A stretch of 64,000 nucleotides of DNA, taken from contig CM073330.1 in the NCBI GenBank assembly GCA_037043015.1, positions 12,604,512-12,668,511 on the forward strand, read 5' to 3'. This DNA is from Bryum argenteum (Eukaryota > Streptophyta > Bryopsida > Bryales > Bryaceae). The notes beneath the pieces are model-generated. The model made no database searches. It was not told where the DNA came from and saw nothing but the letters and a program-made list of their open reading frames with translations. This document shows positions 1-13,500 of this stretch, piece by piece (the first letter of the stretch is position 1; each line of letters starts with the position of its first letter). Both the position numbers and the translations under genes were made by a program.

Positions 1-2690
1 AAAAGTGTATTGCAAATACCATTTAGTGGTGTCGATTCATGACATTTTCCAATAGTAAAAGTAAAGATAAAATTTTACTTTTTTGCAAATAAAAGGAAAT
101 ACGTTTGTCGCTGCTCTCCACTGCCGTTGTGTGGTCATAGAGCGTTGAAGAAATCAAGTTATATTTTCAAAATGAAAGTAAAATATACAATTTACATTTA
201 TAGAAGATTGAGTTATAAAATTTGAATTTAATGTGAGCAAGGCAATGTGAACTTTGACCTACTTTTCTTTGATTTGGCATTTCCTTGAGGTATTTTACTT
301 ATGGCGAAATTGGTGAGCCTCTTCTATAATAAAGGATATTTGCCTCTTGCATATTACTCATTTAGCTTGTCTAGCTATGTAGAAGTCTGTTTCAGCAACC
401 TATTAGCATAAAAGACTAGTACTTGCAACCAACTATGTTGCTTGTGGCCAACTTGTTTATCTAGCTATAATGTTTTATGAATTCATGAGTAGAGGGTTTT
501 AGATTACACTAAAATGTATTTTGAAGGGCCTATGTCATACATATTCCATCATAGCAAGGGTGTAATGATGATGCTAAATTTCTTTTACTGAATTGAGTTG
601 GTTAGCAAATACTCTTTTACAAACTATATTGGCTTGTAGTCATGTACTTTCATACAAAACAACAATGTAAGATAATGTACTTCGCAGAGATTAGCAAACG
701 AACAATATGTTTTCTTCCTACCATAGTTGAATGTCTATTTTACAAGTGTCAATTCTAATTGGGCTTTCTACTCAACTCATTCACTTTCAAAACTCTAGCA
801 GATTTGACGTTGGTTATTTTGATGGCGATATGATGATTATTTTTACTAATGTCATTTTGGGTTGAAAATACATTCATTGTTGCTTTTCAATGTGGTAACA
901 TTGCTTATTTTTCTAAAATTGTTGCTAAAGCAAGTAAGAGGACGATGCTTAACTTGAGCAACATTTATCTTGTCAAACATTTCGATTAATTGAGCACAGC
1001 TCCCAAGTTCTAATAGTCAAAATGAGGAGAGATTTAAAAAGCATAGTATTGATCAAAGCACGTGTAAGTTCAAAGGTATGTTAAATTACGTAAACTCATA
1101 TGCTCTTAAAGCAAGAATTCATACACGGCATTAAGAATTGTAGACCGTTTTATTTGCCTAGTTTTATTCAATTGGTTATTGTTGATATAAAATCAATAGT
1201 TAGCCAACTGGATTAGTATATGTACAGTAGTGACTCTCATTTACCAATTGGTATAAATATAGGATATTAAAAGCTTTAATCAATTGGAATTTATAAAAAC
1301 AGAGTACAATAGAGAGAATTCCGATCGAGATAATAAGTTGGTGTGAGAGTAGGGACTCTTTCTAATGGCCGGAAGTAAAACAATTGTGTTATCGTGTTTA
1401 TGATTTTCGGATCAATAGAATCAAAGTGTTTGCAATTTGTATGTGTGTGTCTGCAAATTATTGTGTTACAATTGGTGTGAGATTTGATTGTGTATGTGTG
1501 AGTGTGAATGATTAATTGGGAATCTAGAGATAGAGAAATTGTATGTAAGGATTATCATAACATTCAATTGGGTGAATTTTGTATGATGTTGATTGAGTGG
1601 CAGTAAAAGAATCGTTAGGGAAATCAAAATTGTGAAGTAAAGAAATGACAAAAGCTATGGGAAGTGAACCCAATGTAGAGGATAAGCGTGTGATTTTACC
1701 AATTGAGGATTAAGAGTAAGCATGTAGCAGTAGGGAACGGATAATCCCAACAAGAGCGAGAGACTGTGAAATAACCCAATTGGAAATTCAAAAGATACCG
1801 ATAGGGATTCTATGTGAATAAACTGGGAGATTGGAGTTAGTGGTGGAATAACTCAATTGGTTGACCTGAGGAATAAAGGCAATAGGAGTACACGATTGGA
1901 GAAGTAGAAGTGAAGCAATTAAAAAGGAAGCCATTGGAGAAATTACCAAGAGTAAAAATAGATATCAATGGGGGAAGATGTGCAAATTCTATAATCCAAC
2001 CAATCGGGAATATCCAATGTTTGCTGATAAAGTGATGATGTAAACGTCAAGATCAAAGTCAATTGGAGAATATCAAAGTGATGCTGAAAGCATGGCAAAG
2101 GGAGAAAAGATAATTGGAGATTGGAGTAAATTCTTCTAGGAAGAGATTAAAGCAATGCCTCTGACTCGATTAACATAAGTGGTTCAAATTCTTTTAACTA
2201 TTGATGTAAGTAGTAAAATAGAGTATACTTCAAAACCATTGCAATTGGGCTCCCTTGAATTTAATAATATTCCCGATTGAACTTAAACTACCTCCTAGTG
2301 TTCAAACCCTATTTATAGGATATTCTTTGTAGTAGAATACAAAAACTCACTACAAGAACAAGTGGATATATATTGCCTATACAAATGTGTACACTCCGTA
2401 CAAGGTAGATTGTTCAAATTCGACTCAATACCAATAATGGCTCAATAGACCTTTGATCCGAAGGTATATAATAACTTCCAACTTTAATTCCCCACGTATG
2501 GACAGTGAAGATTTTAGTATATCATTTTAGGTCATCACTCTACGGCATCCTTTTAGGAACACCAATAAGTCAAGTTTCAAAAAAGCTTAGCAATTTATAA
2601 CAGAGTCCAAAATTGACAAACCCACTTGATCTAGTCTTCCACATAGCACAAAAAATGCTTCAATAGTTAAAGATTTCCTAAACTAAAATT
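1..2690. other. AT-rich intergenic stretch with many CAATTGG motifs
   Basis: I see no convincing gene here; all ORFs are short and of low complexity. From about 1160 to 2280 the motif CAATTGG or AATTGG recurs roughly ten times (for example near 1168, 1237, 1278, 1562, 1777, 1853, 2059 and 2242), more than a 7-mer should appear by chance in about 1.1 kb. No longer repeat unit is apparent around the motifs. The part after about 2700 probably belongs to the 3' flank of the next gene. Confidence 0.5.
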
Positions 2691-3814
2691 CGTGCCACTT
2701 ATGAGCAGTCCACCTCACCTCATTTTTACTAACTTCTGTATGGTGACTTTCCCAACCTCCCAGAAATATCTCCCCAATACCTTTGATGTCTACAGAGCTG
2801 ACTATGAGAACCTGAAATGTGCACCGACAATATGGTAGTCGAATTTCGGTTTCAGTGCTTGATTTCCAGAAATCACTAAGGAGTCTCCCCGGGAAGCGGG
2901 AAATGTGCGATCTCTACAGAAAAAGGAGGAAATGTAGGCCACGGTGAGGACAGATATAATGAGCTTCTTTCATAAAATTGGAAACCCATCAAAAAATGGG
3001 CTACATAAAAGTACAACATCTATACAAAACTTGGCTGCTTGGCAAACTATGGAGGTTCAAAGTTTACAAAATTCCAAAAAAAACTTTGAATCCTGAAGAA
3101 TTGTGTTGCTTGTCCTAACTGAAGCCTTGCACCTATCATCTCCAACACCCTGTATGACATGTCAATTCGCTAAGTAATCAACAATGTAGGTATGGTACAA
3201 ATGATGTTGATGCCACATTCAACTGTCGACAAAGCGTGCAGATATTTACAATCACGGACCTTCTATAGAAAATGTGAACAAGCATCCTCAAGACCTTTAC
3301 ATCTCTTGATCAGAATCATTATGTCAAACAAATCGTAATAAGATAAATAATCAAAGATCTGAATTCAATCAAGAGTGTCATAGAGGCTGAAGTTTAATAA
3401 CACATACCAATAGAATTTCTGGACTTAGATGTGAGCTCCTTGGAGGTGTTCAAACGTCATTCTACCTCGAAACACAAGGCTTGAATCGTTTCCTTCTTCT
3501 ATGTAAACGAGACAACAAACCTAGGTTAGAATTGATATAGCGACAGTTCGGCCAATTGATTCAAACCTTGAACGACTATGACATCATGGTTTTAAATTGA
3601 CCGATCAAAATGTATGATTCAGATGGGCCCAGAATCTGCAGCAATATCTCTACTGTTTACCATACGATGCTCTTTCACAAAAAAATCAACATTCCACAAT
3701 AACGGGCCATTTCATCAGTAGAATAAGGATAAAACGTACCATTAGTGAAGCCAACATACAGCACCTGTAAGCATTTTCCAGACTCCGGGAGGCACGATTA
3801 GAACGATATCAGGA

Positions 3815-6800
3815 TCACTCAGTAAAAGAATCTGAAAGAATTGAAAATTGAACATATTTGCAATAGCAGCCAACAAGTTCACGTATTTCTGGAAAAAAGA
3901 GATCCAGTAAGAAGAAGACCAGGATTTGGAGAACAGCAGAGGTTCCGGTCATCGATGTGCTCGGCATCCAAGCCTAGTACCCACGTTCCAACTGTTACAT
4001 CCTCATTCTTGTACTCCTTGAGGTAAGCACTACATTAAATACATATCACACAACAGTTCAGCGATATGAAGAACATCAGTGGAGTCAAACAACATCTCTC
4101 TCAAATAGTGATGAATGAGTTTCACATAATCATCAATATACCACATGTTGAGCATGATAAATGATCTTGTTCAATGATGGCCATTTTACTCAGCAGATAC
4201 CAGAACCGTCTAAAAACTGATATCACCTATTGGTTGAGATGTACCCATTTGATCTCCAGCGTCTGTTCCTTACCTGTTAATTGAGATGTACAAGGCAATT
4301 GATCTCGACAGTCCATAAACTTGTCCAGCAGCATGTCGATGGTACCTGGTCCACAACCGAAAGCGGTTTGTATAAGTTAAAGCTTGAACTGGTAGACCTG
4401 GACATGAACAACACTACTTCCAGAAGATAATACTATTCTAGTGACTGTATCCAAAATAGAAATAAGAATCTGATGTGAAGTTCATCATCTAAACTTACTC
4501 TGCCTTCTGCTCACCGAACTTCCACCAGTCGGGCTCGTACCATTCGGCGTTCCTGCATTACAGTGACCACAAAATTAACCGCACTCGACAGGCAAAGCTG
4601 ATGGATGTCTTCCGAGAGGAGTGAAACTCCCAAATGCAGAAACAAGGTATTTACTTGAACTTGTGGCTTTCAATGAACCATAGCAAGTCATGGACAAAAA
4701 CTACTCCCTCATAAATTACAACAGAAACTTACGCAAAGTGTATCAAAGTGTACAAAAGGAAGCAATGGATTTCAGGTAGGTTAAAAGAAGCCTTACGGAT
4801 CATCTACAACCGTCCCCGACTTCATGCAACCGACGTACACTCTGGGCTTGTCTCGGTGACTGGAAAGCATGCTTGCCATCATATCTGAAAACAAGCAAAC
4901 AACGCCAGCGGTTTACTCGAGGCGCAAGAAATGTGACGCCCAAAAACGTATATCAAATATGCATTTGAAGTATGTTACTAGGTTACTCAAAACCATGCTG
5001 GTTCCTTGTTGTAAGCCATTGACCAGGAGCGCCAGCGACGTAAAAGACAACATGATGGAAAGAACGTCATCGGCAAGAAAATACACTTTCAATGAAATGA
5101 AATTAGTTATGTAGTAACTTGAATCTAGACGAGCGACAAAACACATGTTTGTGTACTAATTTCGAAGAGAAATGAGGAGCTTGATAGCGAGGGGAGCACT
5201 TAGCTCACCTATGTTCAGACCAATGTTATCATCCATTTTCACATAGAAATCTGCGTCCCAAGTTTTGACAGCTTTGTTGAAGAACAGCCTCGTCTTCTGT
5301 GTCAAATTATCATCACTCTCAACATGATCCTCCTGTAGATATCCATATCACCATTAAAAGATGTCAGTTCTTGATACGAATATTACGGAGGATGAACATA
5401 CCAGAAATATCACACAAAAAGTGCTCGGAAACAAGAAATGTAGACTTTAGAGTTAGAAACCAAGTACCAAGATTAAGAAATCGTTTGATTCGTTGCTTTC
5501 TTGATCAATTTCTCGGTCCAGAATATCTCCTTTGTTCGAACTGCACCATATCCACACATAGAAGTTCCCGATAATGCTAAGCTAGTCTCCATTTAGCCAG
5601 AAACTCGAAATAGGAAGAGGAGGAATGTCAAATTGGAAAGTAGAGTTGCTGGAACCAACCTGCGCCCAATGATAAAGCGAATAACAATACCCTTGTCATT
5701 CTCAAGCTCCTTCAGTGCAGCACCTGTGATCGCAATAAAAGAAAAAGCGGAGAAGTTTCAAATGCCATGTCTCAAATTGGTTCCTCTAACAACAGAGAGT
5801 AATGCTTGTACTGTACAGATCAAGACTATCAACCACACTTGCTGGCAATCCCTCTTCATTGCTAACAATGCTCTTCTTATATTGAAATCCACATCCTACA
5901 GTAAGCTAAAATTTTACTGACTACCGTATTATGATAAAAAAAATGTGGTGCGGTAGCTTCCGATTCAACTAGAACGATTTTCATCGATACCCTTCCGGAC
6001 ATCACCCACTCGACATAGCATTTATTACGTGAGGTTAGTAAAATTTAACTCACAAGAAACGTTCGGAACAAAGCATAAAGTACTTATTTCATTTCGTCAT
6101 AGGTGACAAATTTGTCAACTGTTACACTTGGATACAAATTTGGCATGTCTCCACATACATGAAAATTTATTTTAATAAACACCAACTGGAAGAGTACCAG
6201 ATTGAATTAGGATAAGAGGTTTAGAGTCACAAGGATTATGAGTAGACTACAGAAGAATTTTAGAAGAATTGAAAGTGCTGACCATTAGGAATCCAAGTCT
6301 TCCGGGAGGACGCACGGCGCGACTTGCCACCAAAATTGGTGAAGACGCCCACGACCACCGTTTTGCGACCATCCACAAGCGTTTTGTTGATGGGCTTGTA
6401 GCCTTGACCCTTCGCAGCAGCTAACTCCATTCCTGCATCCACCAACTTCTTCTGCTGCTCCCTGTATGAACAACTTTATTAAGTCCAACAATCTTTGGCC
6501 TGATCATAATGGCAGTACAACTCCACCCATGCGGTGATTTCTTCTGATTCAAATGACATCTAAATCAGATCTGACCATTCAAATATTGTTCATATCAAAT
6601 GGCCATAAATCACTAAATTAAGTATATGATCTGACTATGGAGTTGGAAGGTTTAAATGGTCCTTACTTGCAGTCAATCAGCCGCAATGTTTCATCCACTG
6701 AAATAGGATCTTTGTTCTGCATTAGAAAATCAACATCGATGAGGAACCTTATGTTGAACTCTGCATTTTCACTGATAGTATCAGAAAAGGGTCGGAAAAA

Positions 6801-7906
6801 GGACCTGGCGTCCCATAGTGGGATCAATACTGATCAGCTGAGCTCTTATTTCAGCATCCTGCCATAGCCTGCAACGTGAAAGTGACATGGAAAACGTCAA
6901 AACTAACACAATCAACACTTGCTGAGAAACTATACTACTAAGAAAAGCTCGGAGGAAAATTCAAACACAAGCTCCCCTCTTTGTGCTGCTCGGGAAACAT
7001 CCAGTATGTGTTCGAAGTCGTGTTCCAAGAGAACATAGCTGTTTACATGCTAAAAGAAATTGATTCAATTGAAAGACTCCGACCTACGATCTTCAGAGTG
7101 ACATAAGAATTAGCTGAACTGAAGATCCTTAATGATGTAGCAAGCATTTTGTTGAATGATATGAAACAGTAACCAGCACAATACGAGGTACCTGAACTCG
7201 ATTCGTCACTCTCGAAATTCTTAAATTATGATTCTGTTGAAGTTATTCCCCTTAACATCATATTCGCGTTCATTGTCCATCCAAAATCAAGTAATAGAAA
7301 CCGAAACCCTAATTGATTCTACGGAGCTCGAAACTTGCAGCTCCGAATGAAACGAGAGAAAATAACTCCTCAAAAAAATCAAAAAGGGATATCTAAAGAA
7401 GTTAACCTAACACGATCCAGCTCAATAGTAATGCCACCTCAACTTACACCATTTCCACTCGCGTGTCTAAATTCAAACTCAAACTAGGTAATGACGGGGA
7501 AATTCAAATGATGCATACTGAAACCCTAGCTCCTTCCCCGGAGTTCACCACTTGCAATCTACGAACCGAGAAGACGATCCAGCTCCAGAAATCGAGAGTA
7601 ATGCCACCTCAGAAACTACACATTTTCACTCGCATTCACAAATCGATTTCTGCAAAGCGGAACCCTATGTGTTTCCACGAAGTTCGCAACCTGCAATCTT
7701 CCGGAACAAATTTAGCTACAAACCTGGGAGAGTGTGAGATCGCACCTGCCGGCAATGTAGGAGAAGGCGAAGAGCGAGACCATGAGCAGGATGACGCTGG
7801 TCATACTGTCATTGCTAGCCTTCACGCTGCTGTTCTTGGACTGCGACGGCAACAGCGATGCTGCGGCAGCTGATCCTCCCCCTCCCCGACTGGCATTGGA
7901 CCTCAT
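3815..7906 (-). CDS. HPGT: GT31 hydroxyproline O-galactosyltransferase-like (HPGT family)
   Basis: Golgi type II membrane glycosyltransferase. Family members add the first galactose to hydroxyproline of arabinogalactan proteins. My exon model, in transcript order: 7906-7746, 6868-6805, 6716-6667, 6461-6283, 5723-5660, 5540-5468, 5332-5209, 4884-4797, 4552-4499, 4345-4274, 4029-3920, 3831-3815. All junctions are GT-AG, phases agree, and the product is 351 aa, about the family length. A short basic N-terminus is followed by a single hydrophobic anchor (SVILLMVSLFAFSYIAG). GT31 motifs come in order: VVVGVFTNFGGKSRRASSRK, IVIRFIIGRS, DILDREIDQE, NDFLIL, DADFYVKMDD (DxD-type site), RVYVGCMKSG, EWYEPDWWKFG, YHRHAAGQVYGLSR, NEDVTVGTWVLGLDAEHIDD and LCC. 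The last exon is tiny (DSFTE then stop); read-through of exon 11 would also give a short tail, so the C-terminus is less sure. The exact HPGT paralogue cannot be told from sequence alone. Confidence 0.88.
7300..7715. repeat. Degenerate tandem duplication in HPGT intron 1
   Basis: Three related units begin near 7305, 7519 and 7668, each with 'aaccct' followed by a 'ggagctc/gagttc' block and 'acttgcaatct'-like sequence. A second shared block, 'acgatccagctc' followed by 'gtaatgccacctca', occurs at about 7410 and 7574. The period is roughly 150-200 bp with many differences, so this is an old duplication next to the first exon. Confidence 0.6.
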
Positions 7907-7979
7907 CGCTTCCAGCTCTCTCTCTCTCTCCCTGCTACTGATTTTCAACCTCCTGGCTCATGACCGTGATGATCTCTGA

Positions 7980-9440
7980 GAAATTTCACGAGAGAAATGT
8001 GGCATTGCAGTGTTGTGAAGCTTTTTTCGCGGGATTGTGAGAGTGATGGATGCGGGAGGTGAAGGCGGAGCTCGTGCACATGGGTTCCTGACAAAAGAAC
8101 CCTCACAAGTGTTAAGCTCTTTCACCCTAGTAAAGCTCCCAGGGGAATTTCATATAGCGGGACATTTTCTTGTTGAAGAGAATTCCAACCTATTTAGGGA
8201 CCAGCATGAATAGAGTGTTCGTTGGACCTATCCTTGTATGTATGCCTGGAGGTCATTAAACTAATGGCGGGACTACTAAGCCCTCTCGAGGTGAACACTA
8301 TGCTAGTTCCTACCTAGCCACTAGTGTCTTAGAGATACCCAACATAGTAACCCCCCAAAGGGCTTTGAGGTACCCATACAACATTTTGTACACAGTTTTC
8401 GTATGAGGAAAAAATTGCAAATATTTGCAAAGACGAGAACAGAACTATTTCTTAATAATATTTTCCTATCACTAGCGAAAATATAAAAAATAAAAATAAA
8501 AAAGTTTAAAAAATATATATTTAAATTTTTAGATTATTATGGAAAAGATTAGCATCTTAGCAAATTGAAGTTAACATGTAGCTCCTTATTTCAAACTTTT
8601 AAGCAATAATAGGATGTTGATCTTTCCCCTCTTTGCAAATATTTTGGGGTTATTCCCCAATGTGAAAATATTTTACAAAAGCGTGTTCTTGAACAGAAAT
8701 TCCCCAAGATTCAACTAGATAGTGAAATCAGGTCACCTCGTACTAATTTGTTGCTATGTAAATATTTACTATCATGTGGTAACGAACTTCTTTTCTTTTT
8801 CATGAATAGATAAATCAGTATACACTTTTGGAGGGGCTTCTACATACAAAAGTATGAGTAAAGGGTAAATCAAGTAACTTTTGCACAATAAGGCACCATT
8901 ATTACACTATTTGTTGTAATTCTAAGTTTGCTATGTAGCAATTTTAGAATTGATGCCATATCGTGGTCGATTTGACTATTAAGTTGCTTCCCATTGATCA
9001 TTGTGGTCCCACTATTTAAATCAAAAAGTCTAAAATAAGAAAACATGTGTGTCAACAAAGGACACTACAGTATTTGTAACACTATATAGGTAAATTTCAC
9101 CTTTTCCTTGGTGAATGAGTTACAACAAAGAAAAGCAAAATCTCAAACGTGAACACTACGCAACAACTTGCCATTTATTTAAGCCCATGAGGAGATTAAG
9201 CTTTTCTTTCTGATGCCAATCCAAAGAATGCCTCAGAAGGATCCTCTCGGCCACAACAAAGAAAAGCTAACATCCACACACTCAACATCACAACAATCAT
9301 ACTGATTACAGTCCGATAACGAAACCAGTTCCTAAAATTAAATTGAATACGATCGAATACATACGCGATCCGAGCAAGAGTCTGTAAGATACACGAAAAC
9401 CAGGTACAAAATTGTTAAGAAGTGTTTTCATGCGAAGAAT
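7980..9440. other. Intergenic region with a dispersed-repeat relic
   Basis: No gene seen. The first part is the promoter side of the galactosyltransferase gene. Positions 8205-8310 resemble 57385-57670 (shared 'gagtgttc.ttggacctaycct' and 'ctctcgaggtgaa'), so this is a dispersed repeat fragment. From 8400 to 9100 the DNA is AT-rich with no feature I recognise. The end of the interval is the 3' flank of the phosphatase gene. Confidence 0.45.
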
Positions 9441-9713
9441 AATCATATATACTTTGTGCACATCCGAGGCGAGCGCTGTACAAGGGACACGCTGCTGCTA
9501 CTCCGAACAGCCTGCAAACATCAACACATAACCATCAGTTCATTGAAATGCTGCACTTTGATCAATAAACATATCGATGTTAAGTGGGCATGGTCAAAAT
9601 TCTTGGAACTTGGTGCAATGGATTGCTGATTGAGATGACGAGGAACTTACTAGCTGTGTGCAGTGGTTGTAAGAGTTGAGCTCGATATGTTCACGGGCAT
9701 CCTCATGGGTGCA

Positions 9714-10718
9714 TTACAACCAGGATGGATGATCCACGGGAATGCGTACAAGGTCTGTATCGAAGAGCTCAATGAACTGCACATGAATGCTTCATATCAG
9801 CCTGCTGAAAATGCGTAGAATATGAGAAAGAGGAAGATCGATTGGGCACCTGCTCATTGAGAAATCGGACCTTGCTGCCGGCGTACCGCCTGTACTCCTC
9901 AAAGATGGCCGTCAAATTCCACCCTTGCAGCTTCCGTAAGCACCCGATCACCGTGCCTGTGAGAAATGAAGCGATTCAAACTCTTAAATGATCTATGGTA
10001 ACATTTGCTTCTCAAACCGCAATCCCCAAGCGATTACGAAACAATTCGATATGCTGTCGAGATTCAGTAGAAAGCACGTTGCATGTGTCGGTTAATCGAA
10101 GCAAAAGTTGATAAATAGATGAAAGCAGTGATAGTTTGAGACACAAAACAATTTTGAGTATCGTGTTGTCAATATTCGATGAAGCACAATGCATGTGTCG
10201 GTAAGATGAAGCCTACCAGTGCGGTGATGACCGTAGTTGCACATTACATGGAGAGGATAGTACTGCGACGACAAAATCACCTGTGCAAACGAGGGCTTAT
10301 CAATATGGATTGCTGCACGTTCTCGAGAATGCAACGATGGTGATCGGTGCTTACCTGCAAAGCAGAAAGCACTTCGGCCTCGGACATGGAAGAGTTGGCT
10401 TGGCTATGAAGCTCCGCGAGCTCAGGCGATGGTCGAATCAAGTCAATACCTTGATCCTCCAAAAAACTTAAGCTGCAAACAACAACACCCATTTACAAAA
10501 GTTAAACAAGCGTGGAGAAAGCTACTTAGTATTGGAAAAAGTGAGAATGCTTGCTTGCTTGCTTACAATGGTTGAGATGGCTCATCCGGTGAGAGGTAAA
10601 TGACAGTCTTGAGATTGTGACGCTCCAGAAACGGGAAATTGAGCTGATGACACTGGCCCGACCGGCTCAAATCGAGTTCCACCATCCCATAATTGCACGG
10701 CGGCACGAAGTACGACAT
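9714..10718 (-). CDS. OCA1/SIW14-like atypical dual-specificity phosphatase (PFA-DSP)
   Basis: Small cysteine-phosphatase family; related enzymes act on inositol pyrophosphates or phosphoproteins. Coding exons: 10718-10567, 10472-10355, 10280-10217, 9956-9850, 9776-9714. All are GT-AG and in phase, giving 167 aa. The start is the ATG of [14 protein letters not shown] in the second exon. The upstream exon (about 11764-11890) cannot be joined in frame because a stop precedes the junction in the needed frame, so I read it as 5' UTR. Conserved blocks in order: [35 protein letters not shown], the P-loop [11 protein letters not shown], then [20 protein letters not shown] and [20 protein letters not shown]. 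The P-loop keeps the catalytic Cys and Arg (CX5R), but Met stands where classical enzymes have His. As I recall, OCA1-type members vary at this position, and the [10 protein letters not shown] block also fits OCA1 better than SIW14. Confidence 0.87.
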
Positions 10719-10829
10719 ATTTGTCCTGCGCACCTGTAAAGTGTAGAGGACAAACCCGTCATTTCATGCCGACAACATCACTGCTACCAGACAACTCCAA
10801 ACAGTACAAAACAGACAAAAATTCCATCA

Positions 10830-11430
10830 CCAGTCTCTGTGACAAAACCCCACGTCGAAGTCTCCATTAACAACAAGATAATCATGCCGACAAAATTCTT
10901 TCTGTTGCTGCCAGCCTCTGTTTCTAAGCTCCAAGCAAAATCCTCACAACAGACTCTCTAGCAAAACCATTAGGGCAGATAAATTTGCATAGCCGAAACG
11001 AAGAAGTCTCCGTTTACACCAAACAGATTCTTTCTGCTGCTACCAAACTCCTTCTTAGCTTCAAACCACACAAAACAACGAGAAGAAGTCTAAAACGCGA
11101 ATTGGCGAAACCCCACCACCACTCACTGTAATGAAAAACCGATCAAAACGGAGAAAAATCTGCAGTGACAGTAAAGAGATAACCACGCTAAAACGAGGAA
11201 TTCTCTATCAACACCAAAGTTTAATACCGTCAAAATGCTTTCCGCTTCTACCAGAAATATCTCTTAGATTTAAAACATAAACACAAATGGCAAAAACCCC
11301 ACCACAGTCCCGTAATAGAAAGATACCATTATCAGTCGTAGTGCCAAGACGACGAAGTCCCTATTGACACAAGAACTTCAAACCAGGTTCTGTTTCTTAG
11401 CTCCGAAAACATACAGACAAACAACACAAA
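10830..11430. repeat. Degenerate tandem repeats in the first intron of the OCA1-like gene
   Basis: About four units of roughly 150-190 bp begin near 10850, 10995, 11190 and 11346. Each carries a 'cgaagtcyc...tta/tgacacc' block, then 'ttctttctgctgctacca'-like sequence, then 'ttagctyc...aaacacaaca' and 'ggcaaaaccccaccac'. Identity is moderate. The array lies entirely in the intron between the 5' UTR exon and the first coding exon. Confidence 0.65.
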
Positions 11431-11763
11431 TTGGCAAAAACCCACCAACAATTTACAAAAACTCATTAGGGCAAGCCTAAAGCTTAAATTTGCTAATAAT
11501 CACGCGACGAGCTAGAACGTAATGCTGGAGCTTCAAATCACACGCCTGTGTCTCGATTGACACCAAGATTGGGGCTCTTACGCAGCAACAGAAAGAATCG
11601 TTGGGTGATGAGTTCATAGCAAGAACTTTGTTCAAAATGAAGATGCGAAAGGAAGCAATCGATCGCGAAGAATTGGGTGAGGAAGAGCCATAATACAATG
11701 AATGCAGAGGTGGGTGTGATGTGACCTGGAAGGAAGGAGGGGAAGGAGGAGGAGATTCATTAC

Positions 11764-11890
11764 CTTCGGCTTCGGCTTCGGGGAGATCCAGATGCAGATT
11801 CAGGTGCAGATTCGGATTCACCGCAGTCTGGGGGAGATTCTGCTGGAGTTATGCTGCTTCCAGGCTTCCCACTGCAACCACTCCACGCAA
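11764..11890 (-). other. Likely 5' UTR exon of the OCA1-like gene
   Basis: A good donor (AAG|GTAATG on the minus strand) closes this exon at 11764. An ATG at 11821 opens 19 codons (MNPNLHLNLHLDLPEAEAE), but joining to the first coding exon puts it out of frame with the phosphatase. It is either a short upstream ORF or noncoding leader. The 5' boundary is a guess. A GAC/GTC microsatellite lies upstream at about 11946-11963. Confidence 0.5.
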
Positions 11891-11964
11891 AGCCGTCCCG
11901 CGGGAGTAGAATCTGGGTTTTCATAGGGCACCCCGCTCGACTCGACGATGACGACGACGACGAC

Positions 11965-13500
11965 CTCGATCCCTTTCGGATGAATGTATCGTACTTCGTC
12001 GTGTTTGGATGAATGAAAGTCAGGGTGTGGCGGAATCTGCCCCTGTGTCCGTGACTACCTGTTGGTCCGGTTTTATTTCTATTGTTTTTTGCAATATTCT
12101 ATTCTGGTGTAGAATGATGAACATACTTATACTTATAGTAGCCTAGAGTGGTCTAAAATGGAGCAGGTCCCATGATGGAGCTTTAATAATCTTTGCTCAC
12201 ATGTACATGATAGCTTTCCCTTACAAGAGTACCATGTACTCATTACATACATTACAGGGTATCACTTTAGGGCATCATTTTCAAAACACATGTATTTCCA
12301 ACTTCTAAAATTCATTGTAGAAGATGTCGAAAATGATGATTCCTCTTGCCCCATCTTTCTAATAATTTTCCCCATGCACAAAAACTGCATGTAATAATAA
12401 CATTCCTAAGAATTAGGCCATTATTGAGCACCTTACTATATCGGAGTTTTGAGCATAATTTATAGGTTGCGTTTGAGAAGAGCTAAGGCTTGTACAAATG
12501 CATATCCTTGAAAAAATCTACATATTTTTAAAAGTGTGGGATGAAGGACCGAAGGAAATTTAGAAGCATTGGATTTTAGCCCATGCACTAAAAAATGTAG
12601 AATTTTTTTAATAAATTGTTCTTCCACATTGAGAGGATCTTCTAATGAACTTATTGTAAATCATGTGAACCAAAATTTGCTTCATGAAGCCTTATAGATT
12701 GCGAGATTATAATGCACAAGTCCTATGTACACACCACAATATTCCAACATTTTCACTGAATAGTGAAAATTCTACCAACGAAACTACTACAACAGAAACA
12801 ATCTACAACTAAAAAGTTGTTCACCTTTATCTCAATAACATCCTTGCACCAAAAAACAATCATCGTAACAATTGTATGACTCAAAGAATAACCTTGCATT
12901 GGCAAAAACTACCAGCAAATTTTGACAAATAAAAAAGAGTCCAAAACTTTACACTCGTATCCATAGCTAATGTTCTTTTGAACTAGAGGTATATTATTGC
13001 AAAGACAATTTTTTTTTTGAGTATATTTAAAATTGGGCACAAATAAGTGAACAAACCTTCCTTATAAAAATATATCTCATTCATAATTTAAAATTTAAAA
13101 TTAAATTGAATTTTAAAAATGCCATCTCCCTTCACCTCAATCTTCAAACCAAAAGCAAATCAATGAATGACCAATGATTGATATCATTCAAACCAAGAAC
13201 TTTGAATCATTGATCATAGAATCATAACAATCTTCAACCATAAGACATTCTAGCCACTTGGCCTACAACAACAAACAATAGAAAACATGGGATTCTCTCC
13301 ACCATGATGACCAAGAATGTAGCAATCTAGATAGGCATCCATGTCATATCATTGCACGGATGGATGAAAACCCATTACGGATGACAAACGAGTGGATGAA
13401 AGGGCACACTTCGCTGTGCCGATGAGCATGCGCCAGCTATGGAGATCCTGTGGCGTACAGGGGTACACCAACATACCGGGGGCACACTATAATACACTAT
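11965..13500. other. Intergenic region between divergent genes
   Basis: AT-rich between about 12060 and 13300, with no ORF, RNA or repeat that I recognise. It separates the OCA1-like gene (minus) from the DUF4050 gene (plus). The last 200 bases rise in GC content toward the 5' region of the plus-strand gene. Confidence 0.5.

Noticed and set aside
11764-11821. N-terminal extension MNPNLHLNLHLDLPEAEAE of the phosphatase
   Set aside because: Joining it to the next exon is out of frame with the conserved [10 protein letters not shown] block, and the needed frame has a stop.
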